Notes: generated by a model not told the origin, from the letters alone. A stretch of 64,000 bases of DNA from Methanobrevibacter sp. (GCF_030539665.1 NZ_JAUNXR010000003.1:122326-186325); one strand, 5' to 3'; counted from the stretch's first letter, positions 16,488 through 24,906 are shown. A program made the numbers and translations.

Positions 16488-16865
16488 CTAAAACAACCCA
16501 TTTATTCTTTCTTTGTCCTCTATTTCATCCTTACTTTTAAAATACATTTCAACGAAATATATTGATTTTTCTGCTTTGTTATAGACAAAAGTTATTCTAA
16601 AACCAGAATTGGCTCCCCTATTCATCTTTTCACAATAAAATCTTTTAACAACAAATACCGGCAAATAGACCTTCTTTGATAAACCTTGAATCTTAAAATA
16701 CTTATTGTTGTCTGTAGGCACTTCATAGTCATTGTTTCTTATATCTGTAGTTAATGCAATTTTGAACCTTTCAAAATCTTTTTCCATAGATGGGCATCTT
16801 TTGACAAATTTGCTTTTTTCCTTGAAAAATTTATCATGACCATCAAAATTAAAATCAGATATCAT
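16488..16865 (-). CDS. Putative toxin of a Panacea-type toxin-antitoxin pair
   Basis: A 125-residue basic protein. The last 60 residues, including SGFRITFVYNKAEKSIYFVE and a MYFKSKDEIED-like end, follow the pattern of RelE/HigB-like mRNA interferases and related small nucleases: R-I-x-F-x-Y followed by hydrophobic strand and K-x-D-x-E. The gene overlaps the upstream Panacea-domain gene by 11 bases, the usual coupled toxin-antitoxin layout. Assignment as toxin rests on this layout plus weak fold similarity; catalytic residues cannot be named securely. Confidence 0.55.
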   Translation of the reverse strand: MISDFNFDGHDKFFKEKSKFVKRCPSMEKDFERFKIALTTDIRNNDYEVPTDNNKYFKIQGLSKKVYLPVFVVKRFYCEKMNRGANSGFRITFVYNKAEKSIYFVEMYFKSKDEIEDKERINGLF

Positions 16866-17370
16866 AATCTCTCACAGTGTATTCCTCATCGCGATAGAAT
16901 ACAAACCCATAATCTATAATATCGTAATCTTCTGTTGCCATCCAAGGCATATCCCTATGAGAATATTCGCTTATTTCAGATGCATTCATATTCCCAATCT
17001 TGTTTATCACATCATCTATAACTTCTTTTTCTATATTCAACAGATCTTTAGCATTAGGTTCTGTTAAAGAAACCATGGAATATTGTTTTCTTTTTGAGTC
17101 AATCTGATGTTCGATTTCTTCAATTTTATTTTCAAAAATCAACTCTTCTTTAGCTTCAAAAAAATGCTTAGGGACAGGACCTCTAGGATATTTCTCATAA
17201 TCCTCATGAGCAATAAAATTTTCATATAATTCAAAGTAATTGAATTCTGAAAAATACAGCAATTTATACAGTACCGTCCTACCAAAATTTCTTTTATGTC
17301 CGCATTTACTGACAATATAATGTATCATTGCTTTGAATTTATCCTTATTGAATGCATTGCGATAACTCAT
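16855..17370 (-). CDS. Panacea-domain (DUF4065/SocA-like) antitoxin
   Basis: A 171-residue protein. It begins with a region KFKAMIHYIVSKCG, continues with a TVLYKLLYFSEFNYFELYEN helix pair and then YPRGPVPKHFFEAKEEL, the G-P-V-P motif typical of the DUF4065/Panacea domain. This domain is known from SocA and from many antitoxins that neutralise unrelated toxins. It is encoded first with GAGGAAG upstream, and its end overlaps the putative toxin start. The pair is flanked by AT-rich gaps, as expected for a mobile TA module. Confidence 0.75.
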   Translation of the reverse strand: MSYRNAFNKDKFKAMIHYIVSKCGHKRNFGRTVLYKLLYFSEFNYFELYENFIAHEDYEKYPRGPVPKHFFEAKEELIFENKIEEIEHQIDSKRKQYSMVSLTEPNAKDLLNIEKEVIDDVINKIGNMNASEISEYSHRDMPWMATEDYDIIDYGFVFYRDEEYTVRDYDI

Positions 17371-17518
17371 TTTACTTCCTCATCGTATTAAATAATATTA
17401 TGAAAATGAAGCATTTGAGCCATTGAACAACAGTTCAAATATCTCCATCATTCATAGTAACATATTACTCTTACTTTTATAATCATTTTTGGCTAGCATT
17501 AGAAAAGTATGTCAACCT

Positions 17519-17938
17519 TTACATCCTTAAATACATGAAAATTGCATTTGTTTCAGCCTCATTGGTATTGTCTGAATCAATTATATTACCATCAGGATTC
17601 AAGAGATTTACAGTTGTGGTTCCAATTCCAGTTTGATCAACTGTTATGCTTGCATAATGATTTACCTGACCCAAATCAATTGTTGCATTGGAAGTGCCTG
17701 TTTTTTGAATGTTGTGGCCATCTACGATAATGTATGCTACCCATTGAGCATTAGATTCAATTTGTACGGAATATTGGTCCGGAACCGCATTAGTAGGTAA
17801 TTCATGTTCAATATTAACATTGTAGCCGGTTTCTGTATCAACACCAATACCTAAAATGGTTACGGCTCCCCCTACTGAGACGGAAACTATGATGATGATG
17901 AAAATTGCAATAATCTTTTTATCTTCTTTCCAATTCAT
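17519..17938 (-). CDS. Membrane-tethered small extracytoplasmic protein, unknown function
   Basis: About 139 residues with a lysine/glutamate-rich start, one transmembrane helix (about residues 8-30) and a beta-rich outer domain with sequons (TSNATID). The start at 17938 is chosen because AAGGT lies a few bases upstream; the open frame extends 15 codons earlier. The helix plus W-V-A-Y-I-I and V-N-L-L-N-P-D-G-N-I-I strands resemble the protein at 7001-7366. Probably surface-exposed; role unknown. Confidence 0.68.
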   Translation of the reverse strand: MNWKEDKKIIAIFIIIIVSVSVGGAVTILGIGVDTETGYNVNIEHELPTNAVPDQYSVQIESNAQWVAYIIVDGHNIQKTGTSNATIDLGQVNHYASITVDQTGIGTTTVNLLNPDGNIIDSDNTNEAETNAIFMYLRM

Positions 17939-18049
17939 ATCTATTACCTTTAAAATTTTTTTGATAAAAATAGTATTATCCAATTAGTATATAATGTTAA
18001 TGGAAAGAAATGTTTTCTTAAAAAAAGTTGATTATTTGAAAGTTGAAAA

Positions 18050-18075
18050 GGTGAATTCCCCCCGGGAAATGCACC
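18050..18075 (-). terminator. GC-rich hairpin downstream of the 85-residue gene
   Basis: GGTG/CACC and TTCCC/GGGAA arms form an imperfect hairpin around CCCGGG in otherwise AT-rich DNA. On the minus strand it is followed by TTTT. It sits 13 bases beyond the stop at 18088. Confidence 0.5.
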
Positions 18076-18087
18076 TTCCTATCATGA

Positions 18088-18345
18088 TTAGTTTAATACT
18101 CTTACATTTTCGATTAATTCTGTTTTGACTCCGTCAGGCATATCGTCTAAAAGTTGATCAATGTCCACTGGGTCTTTGCCGAAATCAGCTATTTTGATTT
18201 TACCGTTAGGACATTCAAATTTAAGTTCGATTGCATCAGTGTGGACTTTTTCGTCGATTGTTTCTTTATGTTCTGCATAGAATTCTGCGAAGTCAGCTTT
18301 ACTGTCAAATACATATAATCCGTCTTGTGGTTTTTCATAACTCAT
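18088..18345 (-). CDS. Small acidic conserved protein, unknown function
   Basis: An 85-residue cytoplasmic protein with no membrane segment or cysteine pair. It has segments VFDSKADFAEFYAEHKE and GKIKIADFGKDPVDID. AGGAGAT sits 6 bases before the ATG, so it is likely well translated. It is monocistronic, with its own terminator-like hairpin. I do not recognise the family. Confidence 0.65.
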   Translation of the reverse strand: MSYEKPQDGLYVFDSKADFAEFYAEHKETIDEKVHTDAIELKFECPNGKIKIADFGKDPVDIDQLLDDMPDGVKTELIENVRVLN

Positions 18346-18453
18346 ATTTACATCTCCTAAATAATATTTGTTTTAACTTGAAAAGTTACAAGACTTATTA
18401 GAATAAAAATAATATATAAACTTTTGGATTTGTATTTTTTAAAAAAAAGAGAA

Positions 18454-19167
18454 TTAGCTATTTAAAAATTCCACGATTAAAATAGCTGTCTTGTTCTGCT
18501 GATCCAAACTTGAAATAATAGACTTGTTATCTCCCTTTTGAAGTCCGTAGTCCCCAAAGTTTCCATGGTTTCCGCCGGAAATTATTTTTTCAATTGAATT
18601 TTCAGGCCAGTATTTCTTAGCTTCCTTATATGACTCCAGATTCAGGACTCCGTCCTTATCCCCATAGATGGATAGCATACTGATTTTGCCGTCGATTTTT
18701 TCTGAAGGATATGATGCGAGAAGCACTATATCATCTATTTTATCCTTATGGTCATTTGCATAGCTGCTGGCCACTATTCCACCTAAAGAATGGCCTGACA
18801 TTGCCCATTGGGTGTAGTTGTACCTTTCAATTATTGGAGTTGCCTTGTCGCTTCCGAAAAATGCAAAGTTAAATGGCATGTCCACCAAAAAGCAGTCCAC
18901 TCCATCAGAAGCTATTTCATTCATCAAGTTTGCATATGCCTTTGCCTCTACCTTAGCTCCGGGATAGAATATTATTGCCTCATCTTTTCCAGGGCCGTCA
19001 AAAAAGTACCCTTCATCGATTTTGGTCACGTTTACATTCTGAGTGCTTTTCAAGGCCTCATCAGCCACATCGGTTCCATGATAATAGTCTCCGAAGTAGA
19101 TGAAGAATGCACCTGCGACTACTGCAATAATGCAGACCATTATAATACCTATTCTTTTCATATTCAT
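18454..19167 (-). CDS. Membrane-anchored alpha/beta hydrolase
   Basis: About 237 residues. An N-terminal hydrophobic segment (residues 4-23) acts as signal anchor, then comes an alpha/beta-hydrolase domain with oxyanion segment AIIFYPGAKVEAKAY, nucleophile elbow SGHSLGGIVA, an acid in IYGDKDGV and the catalytic histidine in GGNHGNFGDYG. The triad is therefore complete. It is probably an outer-face esterase, lipase-like or peptidase-like enzyme; the substrate is unknown. ATGs at 19167 and 19161 are both possible after GGGACGAG; the open frame extends 21 codons further. Confidence 0.82.
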   Translation of the reverse strand: MNMKRIGIIMVCIIAVVAGAFFIYFGDYYHGTDVADEALKSTQNVNVTKIDEGYFFDGPGKDEAIIFYPGAKVEAKAYANLMNEIASDGVDCFLVDMPFNFAFFGSDKATPIIERYNYTQWAMSGHSLGGIVASSYANDHKDKIDDIVLLASYPSEKIDGKISMLSIYGDKDGVLNLESYKEAKKYWPENSIEKIISGGNHGNFGDYGLQKGDNKSIISSLDQQNKTAILIVEFLNS

Positions 19168-19353
19168 AAAAACTCGTCCCAATAATAGCTTTGTTTGTGA
19201 TTTTAATAAATTTTGCGAAAAGCCGAGCAATTCATTTTGGTGTTGGATGAAAGGTAATTCAAAATGACCAAGTTCAAATCAAAAACTTCATTATATTATT
19301 CCTGTATTCAAAAGTTATGAAAACGAATATTTTAAAAAAAAATGGCAAATTAG

Positions 19354-19772
19354 CTACAGATATTTATCCATAAATGCTTGAATGTATCTATATGTATTTT
19401 CTGAAGGTTTTTCGAGCATTGCATATGCCGCAAATTTTTCATCATTTCCGAATAAAATAAATGGAACTCCATCTCCCAAATTCAGTTCAAATTCATCCTG
19501 ATAAGGCTGATTCAATATTTCCCCTATGTAGAGAGACTTTTCAACCACATCGTCCAGCTTACCCAGATACCCTCCTTATAAAATGCAACAATAATATCAT
19601 CTGGATTATCCTCATTTCTTAATGAATCCAATATCTTAATGTTCCTAAGCTCATCTAGCTTTTCATTTGTATAGAAAGAAGCGCTTTGTTCTGCAAGAGT
19701 CTTATATTCCTCTTTAATTCCGGGATTGTTTTCATCCAAAATCATTGATAAAGTGAAAATCCCTGATAACAT
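19354..19772 (-). pseudogene. Frameshifted small protein gene (two fragments)
   Basis: Two overlapping minus-strand frames, 19524-19772 and 19354-19548, read as one protein if one G is added to the GGG at 19572-19570. The first part ends ...IIVAFYKEG and would then continue with YLGKLDDVVEKSLYIGEI and on to ...QAFMDKYL. The start is also odd: the hydrophobic MLSGIFTLSMI lacks the usual basic residues and a stop codon lies just upstream, so the N-terminus may be lost. It could be a decayed secreted protein or a sequencing error. Function unknown. Confidence 0.6.
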
Positions 19773-19799
19773 TAATAAAACAATGTCCTACTGTTTAAT

Positions 19800-20010
19800 A
19801 TGAGTTTTTCTGGAAAATTTTAAAGAGCCATTAGCTGAAAGTTTCAGGGACAGTAAAAAATTGATGGTCGGATTGTATGTTATATTAATCGTTGCCATAA
19901 TTGTTTTATGGCTTCTCTCAGGAAGCATGATTGGATCCAAAATATCTCGTTTGGGTGTTCAAATTTGTTTTTTGGCAAAATCCATTCAGAAAAAACTGAA
20001 AATAATATAA
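19800..20010 (+). pseudogene. Frameshifted small membrane protein
   Basis: An ATG at 19800 opens MSF but stops after 7 codons. Removing one T from the T5 run at 19805-19809 joins it to a convincing frame: LENFKEPLAESFRDSKK, then a 20-residue transmembrane helix with VGLYVILIVAIIVLW, then a basic tail ending IQKKLKII, about 69 residues in all. It lies head to head with the other broken gene, with only 27 bases between, too little for two promoters, so a rearrangement joint may lie here. A shorter intact form from the ATG before VGLY is possible. Confidence 0.55.
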
Positions 20011-20037
20011 AAAAAGAGTTTGTTATAGAATTCAAAT

Positions 20038-20562
20038 CTATAACAGATTTACCGTATTAACTAAATCTTGGGATACTCTGTTTGCTTCTCCTACCGCAGC
20101 TACCTCCACTAGAGTATAATTATCATAACTGAAGGCAAATATCTGTGACATGTAAGGACCTGCTGTATATTTTAAAGGGCTTAATCCCCCCACATGACTG
20201 CCAATTTCTTGTATGGCGAATCCCTGATTCATAATCTCCTTGACAGTCAAACTTTCTGATTTTGCTAACCCCAAACTTATTAATTCTCCATTTGGACCCT
20301 CAAAATCCATAAACAACATGTCATCTTTTTCATCTACTTCCGTTACTGTGTATCCACTTGCTACGAGTTTGGATTTAATTTCTTCACGAATTTCCTCCAA
20401 TGACCTTTCCTCTGTTTCGTTCATTTCATCTTCAGACACATTTTCATCAGTCGTTTCCACACCATCTGCCGATGCATTTTCGCCGCTCAGCACAACTGCA
20501 CATACCACTCCAAATACCACTATTATGACTATGCAGATCAATGCTAACTTTTTATCGTTCAC
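20038..20562 (-). CDS. Membrane-anchored protein with acidic linker, unknown function
   Basis: About 174 residues starting at a GTG with GGGAG 7 bases upstream; the open frame continues 17 codons further without support. A transmembrane anchor (about residues 5-25) is followed by an acidic Glu/Asp/Thr-rich linker (to about 60). An outer alpha/beta domain of about 110 residues ends VSQDLVNTVNLL and includes the segment EIREEIKSKLVASGYTVTEV. It resembles other Methanobrevibacter cell-surface proteins in plan, but I recognise no family. Confidence 0.65.
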   Translation of the reverse strand: MNDKKLALICIVIIVVFGVVCAVVLSGENASADGVETTDENVSEDEMNETEERSLEEIREEIKSKLVASGYTVTEVDEKDDMLFMDFEGPNGELISLGLAKSESLTVKEIMNQGFAIQEIGSHVGGLSPLKYTAGPYMSQIFAFSYDNYTLVEVAAVGEANRVSQDLVNTVNLL

Positions 20563-21029
20563 TTTAAATCTCCCTTTTATCTTTGGTTGGTTTATGAATG
20601 ATTCAAAGAACATTGAAAAATATCATATATAACCCAATAATTCTCAGGCCTTTTTTAAAGACTGATTTCCATCCCTGCCAAAACGTTTGATTTACAGCAA
20701 GGATTGATTAAATTCATTGGACAATGCTGCCAATTCTCATTTTGGCTGTTCTATGAATCTACATAATATTCTATAATATAATTTTAAGCACTTAAGATAA
20801 ATAAAATTACACACCAATAACACATATTTCTTTTAAAATATATGAAAATATTGTTTTTAAATGAAAATGAAAATCAAAAAATATAAAATAGAAACAATGT
20901 AATTTAAGTTGCTGATTTCATGTTTAAACTAAATATGTCTGAAAAAACTCATTATTGAATGAATATCCTTAGAAACATTTAATTCGTTTTTTTATTAATA
21001 ATATTCAAAAAAATTATTTCGAGCCAGAA
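20563..21029. other. 467-base gap, nothing recognised
   Basis: AT-rich DNA between two minus-strand genes. No RNA, repeat or credible open frame is seen apart from the start region of the gene to the left. Confidence 0.5.
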
Positions 21030-21410
21030 TTACAAATTCCTGGTAAACCTACAATCGGGAAAGTTTTCGCATCCTAAAAAACTACCAAATTTCCCATTTC
21101 TTTCTTTAAGAATTCCCCCGCATTCTGGACATGTTTCAACATCATCGTCTTCATTTTGCTCCTTTTTCACATCCACGGAAAACCTGCATTCAGGAAAATT
21201 CTCACAACTCAAAAACTCACCAAACTTACCATCCTTCTTAACAAGAGCACCACCACAATTCGGACACTTTCCGGATGATCCGTCAATAGGGATGTCGTTA
21301 TCATTCACATCCACGGAAAACCTGCATTCAGGAAAATTCTCACAACTCAAAAACTCACCAAACTTACCATCCTTCTTAACAAGAGAGCCACCACAATTCG
21401 GACATTTCAT
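21030..21410 (-). CDS. Three tandem topoisomerase-type zinc ribbons, stand-alone
   Basis: A 126-residue protein consisting only of three C4 zinc ribbons of the topoisomerase I C-terminal type. Each begins CPNCGG or CPECGG and ends GCENFPDCRF or SCENFPECRF, with K-G-K-F-G-x-F-L between. In topoisomerase IA these ribbons bind single-stranded DNA at the C-terminus; here there is no topoisomerase domain and no adjacent topA. It may bind DNA or RNA alone or with a partner. The first two ribbons are almost identical at the DNA level over about 100 bases, offset by 138 bp (46 codons), pointing to recent internal duplication. Confidence 0.82.
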   Translation of the reverse strand: MKCPNCGGSLVKKDGKFGEFLSCENFPECRFSVDVNDNDIPIDGSSGKCPNCGGALVKKDGKFGEFLSCENFPECRFSVDVKKEQNEDDDVETCPECGGILKERNGKFGSFLGCENFPDCRFTRNL

Positions 21411-21630
21411 ATTAAAACCCCAAACAAAACATTAGAATTGCAATCGGTTCCTGAAAAATTCTTTCAGCAAACTTGAATTGCAATCCCTTTATAATTTTTA
21501 TGCCAATAATACCTTATAAAATCATTCAAAATAATATTTTAAATATTCTCCAATCTTCAATAAATACTCAATGAACATTCAACTGAACCACCTATTCTTA
21601 TTAAACTCCATTTATTCCATACCTGAGACA

Positions 21631-23241
21631 TTAAATTACTTGGCTGAAGAACGGTTTTGAAACTCCCTGAATGTTATATCTTGGAGCATGCTGCTTTATT
21701 GTTTCCTGTTCTAAAAAGTTCAGTTCTGATTTATGGCATTCAATTACTTCAAATTCAATGTCTTCCAAATTATCTTCAATAAATAAATACATTGCCAAAT
21801 GTTTTGTTAGATTATATTTTCCGTCATCTTTTTTTATGCTATCCAATATTTCATTAATGTCGGCATGCCAATGGTCTTTTAAGCGATTTCTCAAATTGCC
21901 GCTTTGACCAACATAAAAAACTTCATCATTATGAATTAGAAGATAAATTCCACATTTTCCTGAAAAAGACTCAATATGATCAAGATTATCCAAATTATAC
22001 CTAAATCTGCCTGTAATTTCATCCCTTTTGACTTTATCGTCTTCCAATTTGATTTTAATGTCATCATTCAAATCTGTAAAGACAACAACATTGCCTTCCT
22101 TTTCTTCATCGAATTTCCTATCAACTAAAGAAAAAGGATAAAGTCTTGGTGAAACCATATTATAATCCCAATAAAGAGTATTGACATGATTATTGTTAAT
22201 TTTCCTATCGTTAACATTGGTAATCAACAAGTCAATTTCTCCATTGTTGAATTTGTCCATGACAATCTGCTTGAACCCCTTTTTGGAATAGGTCCTAGAG
22301 CCCATGTCAAACATCTCGTTAAAGTCTTTCTGAATTTCCTTCAATTGGGATTTGATCCTATGCCTTTCCTCTAATTTGAACTCGTCGTGTCCTTTGCTAA
22401 GCACAGCTATCTTCAAATCGGTTTTTTCCTTTAAAATGTCGTAGTACCTTAAAACTGAACTTGTTGATGGGGCGAAAAGTATGGCAGAGTACTTTGAGTT
22501 TTTTGTTTTTGTTAAATGATTGCTTATTATCCATTTGCCGATTTTTTCAATCCTTTGCTGGGAACTTAAGAATCCTATGGACAAATCCAGATTGTCCAAA
22601 TTATCATCCCCAACGAATTCCAAATCGGTTTTTGATAGAAAACCGTCATTCATTGCATCATCCAATGAATATTCGCTTACCTTATTATTGAAATAATGAT
22701 TGATCTTACGAAAATGACCTAACTTTTTTTTAAAGTCTGGCATGGTCAAGAATCCGTATAGCCTATAATTTCTAAACATCCTTCTTAAAGGAGCCATATT
22801 GTCAGTCTGGGTTGTTAACATGCAATCATCAATTATGAATACACAGTTCAAATTAGAAAACTTCCCTATCTTCTTGGCCTCATATTTGAGAGAATAGTTG
22901 AAAATTGAGCTTGAAACCATAACAAGTTTTTCTGATGAAATCCTGTTGAGGAATTTTTTGGTAGGTACCGATAATAATCCGCTTTCCCTAAATAGGATAT
23001 CCCTTTTGGATGTTATAAGAATGACCTTGTCAACATCAGGCAACCTTTCAAAGCATTTTGCCAATGCATAGGAAGATATGGAATTGCCGGACGCTGAACA
23101 GTGCAGCGCATATCCATTTTCACCCTCATTGTACTTTTCCAATAATTTCCCAATAGCATTCCTTTGGTAATGCCTTAAGGATATGAGTTCATTATTAATC
23201 ACAAATTCTTCATCCAATATGTTATCTACCTTAAAATCCAT
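21631..23241 (-). CDS. Degenerate HsdR-like SF2 helicase fused to a GIY-YIG nuclease domain
   Basis: A 536-residue protein; start at 23241 with GGAGG 7 bases upstream. Residues about 20-200 resemble the first RecA-like domain of HsdR/SF2 enzymes: LRHYQRNAI (Q-motif-like) and then SASGNSISS where Walker A should read GxGKT, and FIIDDCM in place of the DEAD/DEAH box. The ATP site therefore looks inactive or altered. A second RecA-like part follows (ILFAPSTSSVLRYYDIL; IDLLITNVNDRKIN). Residues 431-523 are a GIY-YIG nuclease with all key residues visible: GIY431, YVG443, R451/R453, E511 and N523. It stands without methylase or specificity genes. Confidence 0.7.
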   Translation of the reverse strand: MDFKVDNILDEEFVINNELISLRHYQRNAIGKLLEKYNEGENGYALHCSASGNSISSYALAKCFERLPDVDKVILITSKRDILFRESGLLSVPTKKFLNRISSEKLVMVSSSIFNYSLKYEAKKIGKFSNLNCVFIIDDCMLTTQTDNMAPLRRMFRNYRLYGFLTMPDFKKKLGHFRKINHYFNNKVSEYSLDDAMNDGFLSKTDLEFVGDDNLDNLDLSIGFLSSQQRIEKIGKWIISNHLTKTKNSKYSAILFAPSTSSVLRYYDILKEKTDLKIAVLSKGHDEFKLEERHRIKSQLKEIQKDFNEMFDMGSRTYSKKGFKQIVMDKFNNGEIDLLITNVNDRKINNNHVNTLYWDYNMVSPRLYPFSLVDRKFDEEKEGNVVVFTDLNDDIKIKLEDDKVKRDEITGRFRYNLDNLDHIESFSGKCGIYLLIHNDEVFYVGQSGNLRNRLKDHWHADINEILDSIKKDDGKYNLTKHLAMYLFIEDNLEDIEFEVIECHKSELNFLEQETIKQHAPRYNIQGVSKPFFSQVI

Positions 23242-23458
23242 AAACAATCCTCCAATATAACCATTTAATAAATATGGCAAAATTTAGCTGATTACATCCA
23301 TTGTTGGCCGTGTGCATCAACATGATTAATGTTTGGATATATGCTGGGAAGAATATCTTATAAACATACTTCACTTTTCCCACATTCATCCAATCCTTCA
23401 TGAAGATTTATTACCTGACACAATATTTTTCTAAGATCCAATAAATAAGCAAAGAGAT

Positions 23459-24391
23459 TTATTCAATTATAACTCCCGCAATGTTAAGCAAGTCAATTCC
23501 GAACATGTTGAACAGTTCCGCTCCAAAATCCATATAGGTGTCTTGTTCCATATTGTGACCTCCAAAATTTAGAACTTCGCCACCATCAAAAACTAATGAT
23601 AATATCCAAGAACAGCCACCGAAAAATAGGTGATTACTATTTATGGCTTTTTTCGAATATTCAATGAAGTTCCATTTAAAGACACCAAATTTTTTTATAA
23701 GAGAAACAATATTTTTAATGTCATGATCCGAATGAGTTATTTTTTTACCTCCATGAGTTATCAATTCATTTTCCTCAAAATCCAAATGAAATGAAGCAAC
23801 AGTACTTGTAAATAAGTCTCCACATTCTTCTGAATAATCCATTTTCTTTAAAATCAATTCCTTACCTGTTTGCTTATTGTGAATTCCATTTTTATTAATA
23901 AAATAATCCTTTTCTGTAACTAATTTTTTAATGTTATCTGAATTAAAAACATCAAAACCTATCCCCTTTTCAAAGATTTCAAATAATTTTGATGGAATTT
24001 CATCGTAAAAAAATGTAAAATATTCACTTCCTTGATTAAAATATTCCACTTCCCTAGAATAAAAAACCATTACGGTCAAATCACAATCCAAAAGTGGATT
24101 TTTTTTATATTCCTCTTTAAAATTCTTTATAACACTATTTAGTTCATCCATATCTAGATTATTTAAATTAATTATCTCTTCAGTATAAAAACTATGAATA
24201 TCTTTAAAAATATTTTTGCTTTCCTCATTTAATATAATGCATATTGGCGGACCATAAATCTCTTTCTCTTTAAAATACCCTTTATTGTTTTCAAAATCAA
24301 AAATAAATCGATAAGTTTCGTAGGAAGACTCCTTTTCAGCTACATTAAACCAGGATGTAAGACTAATTTTTTTAATGGAACTTTCTTTCAT
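23459..24391 (-). CDS. Orphan 310-residue protein, unknown function
   Basis: A 310-residue soluble, acidic, aromatic-rich protein starting MKESSIKKISLTSW. The C-terminal half contains HGGKKITHSDHDIKNIVSLI and a FFGGCSWILSLVFDGGEVL segment that looks like strand-turn-strand. There is no membrane segment and no motif I can assign. No ribosome site is seen, so a leaderless message is likely. It lies upstream of the helicase-nuclease gene on the same strand with a 218-base gap; a joint role is possible but unsupported. Confidence 0.55.
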   Translation of the reverse strand: MKESSIKKISLTSWFNVAEKESSYETYRFIFDFENNKGYFKEKEIYGPPICIILNEESKNIFKDIHSFYTEEIINLNNLDMDELNSVIKNFKEEYKKNPLLDCDLTVMVFYSREVEYFNQGSEYFTFFYDEIPSKLFEIFEKGIGFDVFNSDNIKKLVTEKDYFINKNGIHNKQTGKELILKKMDYSEECGDLFTSTVASFHLDFEENELITHGGKKITHSDHDIKNIVSLIKKFGVFKWNFIEYSKKAINSNHLFFGGCSWILSLVFDGGEVLNFGGHNMEQDTYMDFGAELFNMFGIDLLNIAGVIIE

Positions 24392-24564
24392 AATATTAAT
24401 TATGTTATTAATATATTAATAAATTATGGTTAATGAGAGTTTTTTCTGTTAGGGTAATTTTTACTTATGCCAAAGGCATCTTAAAAAACTCAAACCAATC
24501 AAAAACAAAAAGTTCATTAATAGCCATATACATATAATGTGTGCAACTATTTTGGATGATAACA

Positions 24565-24648
24565 ATGTGCGAAAATGATTATGATTTGGAAGATGACTTT
24601 ATTTGTGTTAATTCATGTTTCGCCCAAAGACATCTAAAAAAACTATAG
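24565..24648 (+). pseudogene. 5' part of a split cysteine-rich small gene
   Basis: ATG at 24565 follows GGATGAT and encodes MCENDYDLEDDFIC, then runs into the first 37-bp repeat (VNSCFAQRHLKK) and stops two codons later. If the 317 bp between corresponding points of repeats 1 and 2 were removed exactly, the frame would continue into 24961-25031 and give a 49-residue protein with C-x3-C and C-x2-H, a possible small zinc protein. Confidence 0.5.
24607..24643 (+). repeat. 37-bp direct repeat, copy 1
   Basis: Exact copy; begins GTTAATTCATG and ends CATCTAAAAAAAC. It contains a short stem-loop (ATGTTT/AAGACAT with one bulge). It is identical to the copies at 24924 and 25150, with unrelated flanks on both sides. 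Confidence 0.97.
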
Positions 24649-24693
24649 AGTATGTTCAATATAAGTACGGAAAATACTAAAGAGGTGCAAAAA

Positions 24694-24906
24694 ATGGAGA
24701 ATTGTGTAAGAATACTAAAGATAAAAAAAGTCATCGTAAAAAACGATGGCATAGAGTTGTATAACCAAAATGGTGTTTTAAATGCCGTATTTAAAGGTAA
24801 CACAACAGTTGAAAAACTCAAAGCAAGATTTCCAAATCTTGAAATAAAACAAGGTACTGGAAGTTTAAAAAGTGTAAAAGAGGAATTCTTTAAGAATTCC
24901 CAATAA
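24694..24906 (+). CDS. 70-residue cargo protein between direct repeats, unknown function
   Basis: ATG at 24694 has AGAGGTG 6 bases upstream; 14 further upstream codons are unsupported. The protein begins MENCVRILKIKKVIVKNDG and ends SVKEEFFKNSQ; it is small, basic and probably alpha/beta. No recombinase, nuclease or membrane motif is seen. The whole gene lies between the first two 37-bp repeats, and its last codons form a perfect 9+1+9 palindrome (24882-24900). It is unlike anything I recognise. Confidence 0.6.
   Translation: MENCVRILKIKKVIVKNDGIELYNQNGVLNAVFKGNTTVEKLKARFPNLEIKQGTGSLKSVKEEFFKNSQ

Noticed and set aside
21411-21630. Direct repeat GAATTGCAATC at two places 40 bases apart
   Set aside because: Only 11 bases in a short AT-rich gap; may be chance and no element is outlined by it.
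24466-24489. A fourth, degenerate copy of the 37-bp repeat
   Set aside because: The likeness (ATGCCAAAGGCATCTTAAAAAAC) covers about 20 bases with gaps and is partly explained by a local ATGCC/GGCAT hairpin; too weak to call.
24579-24821. 80-codon minus-strand frame over the repeat cassette
   Set aside because: Opposes the 70-codon gene, which has a clear AGAGGTG site; hydrophobic composition comes from T-rich complement.
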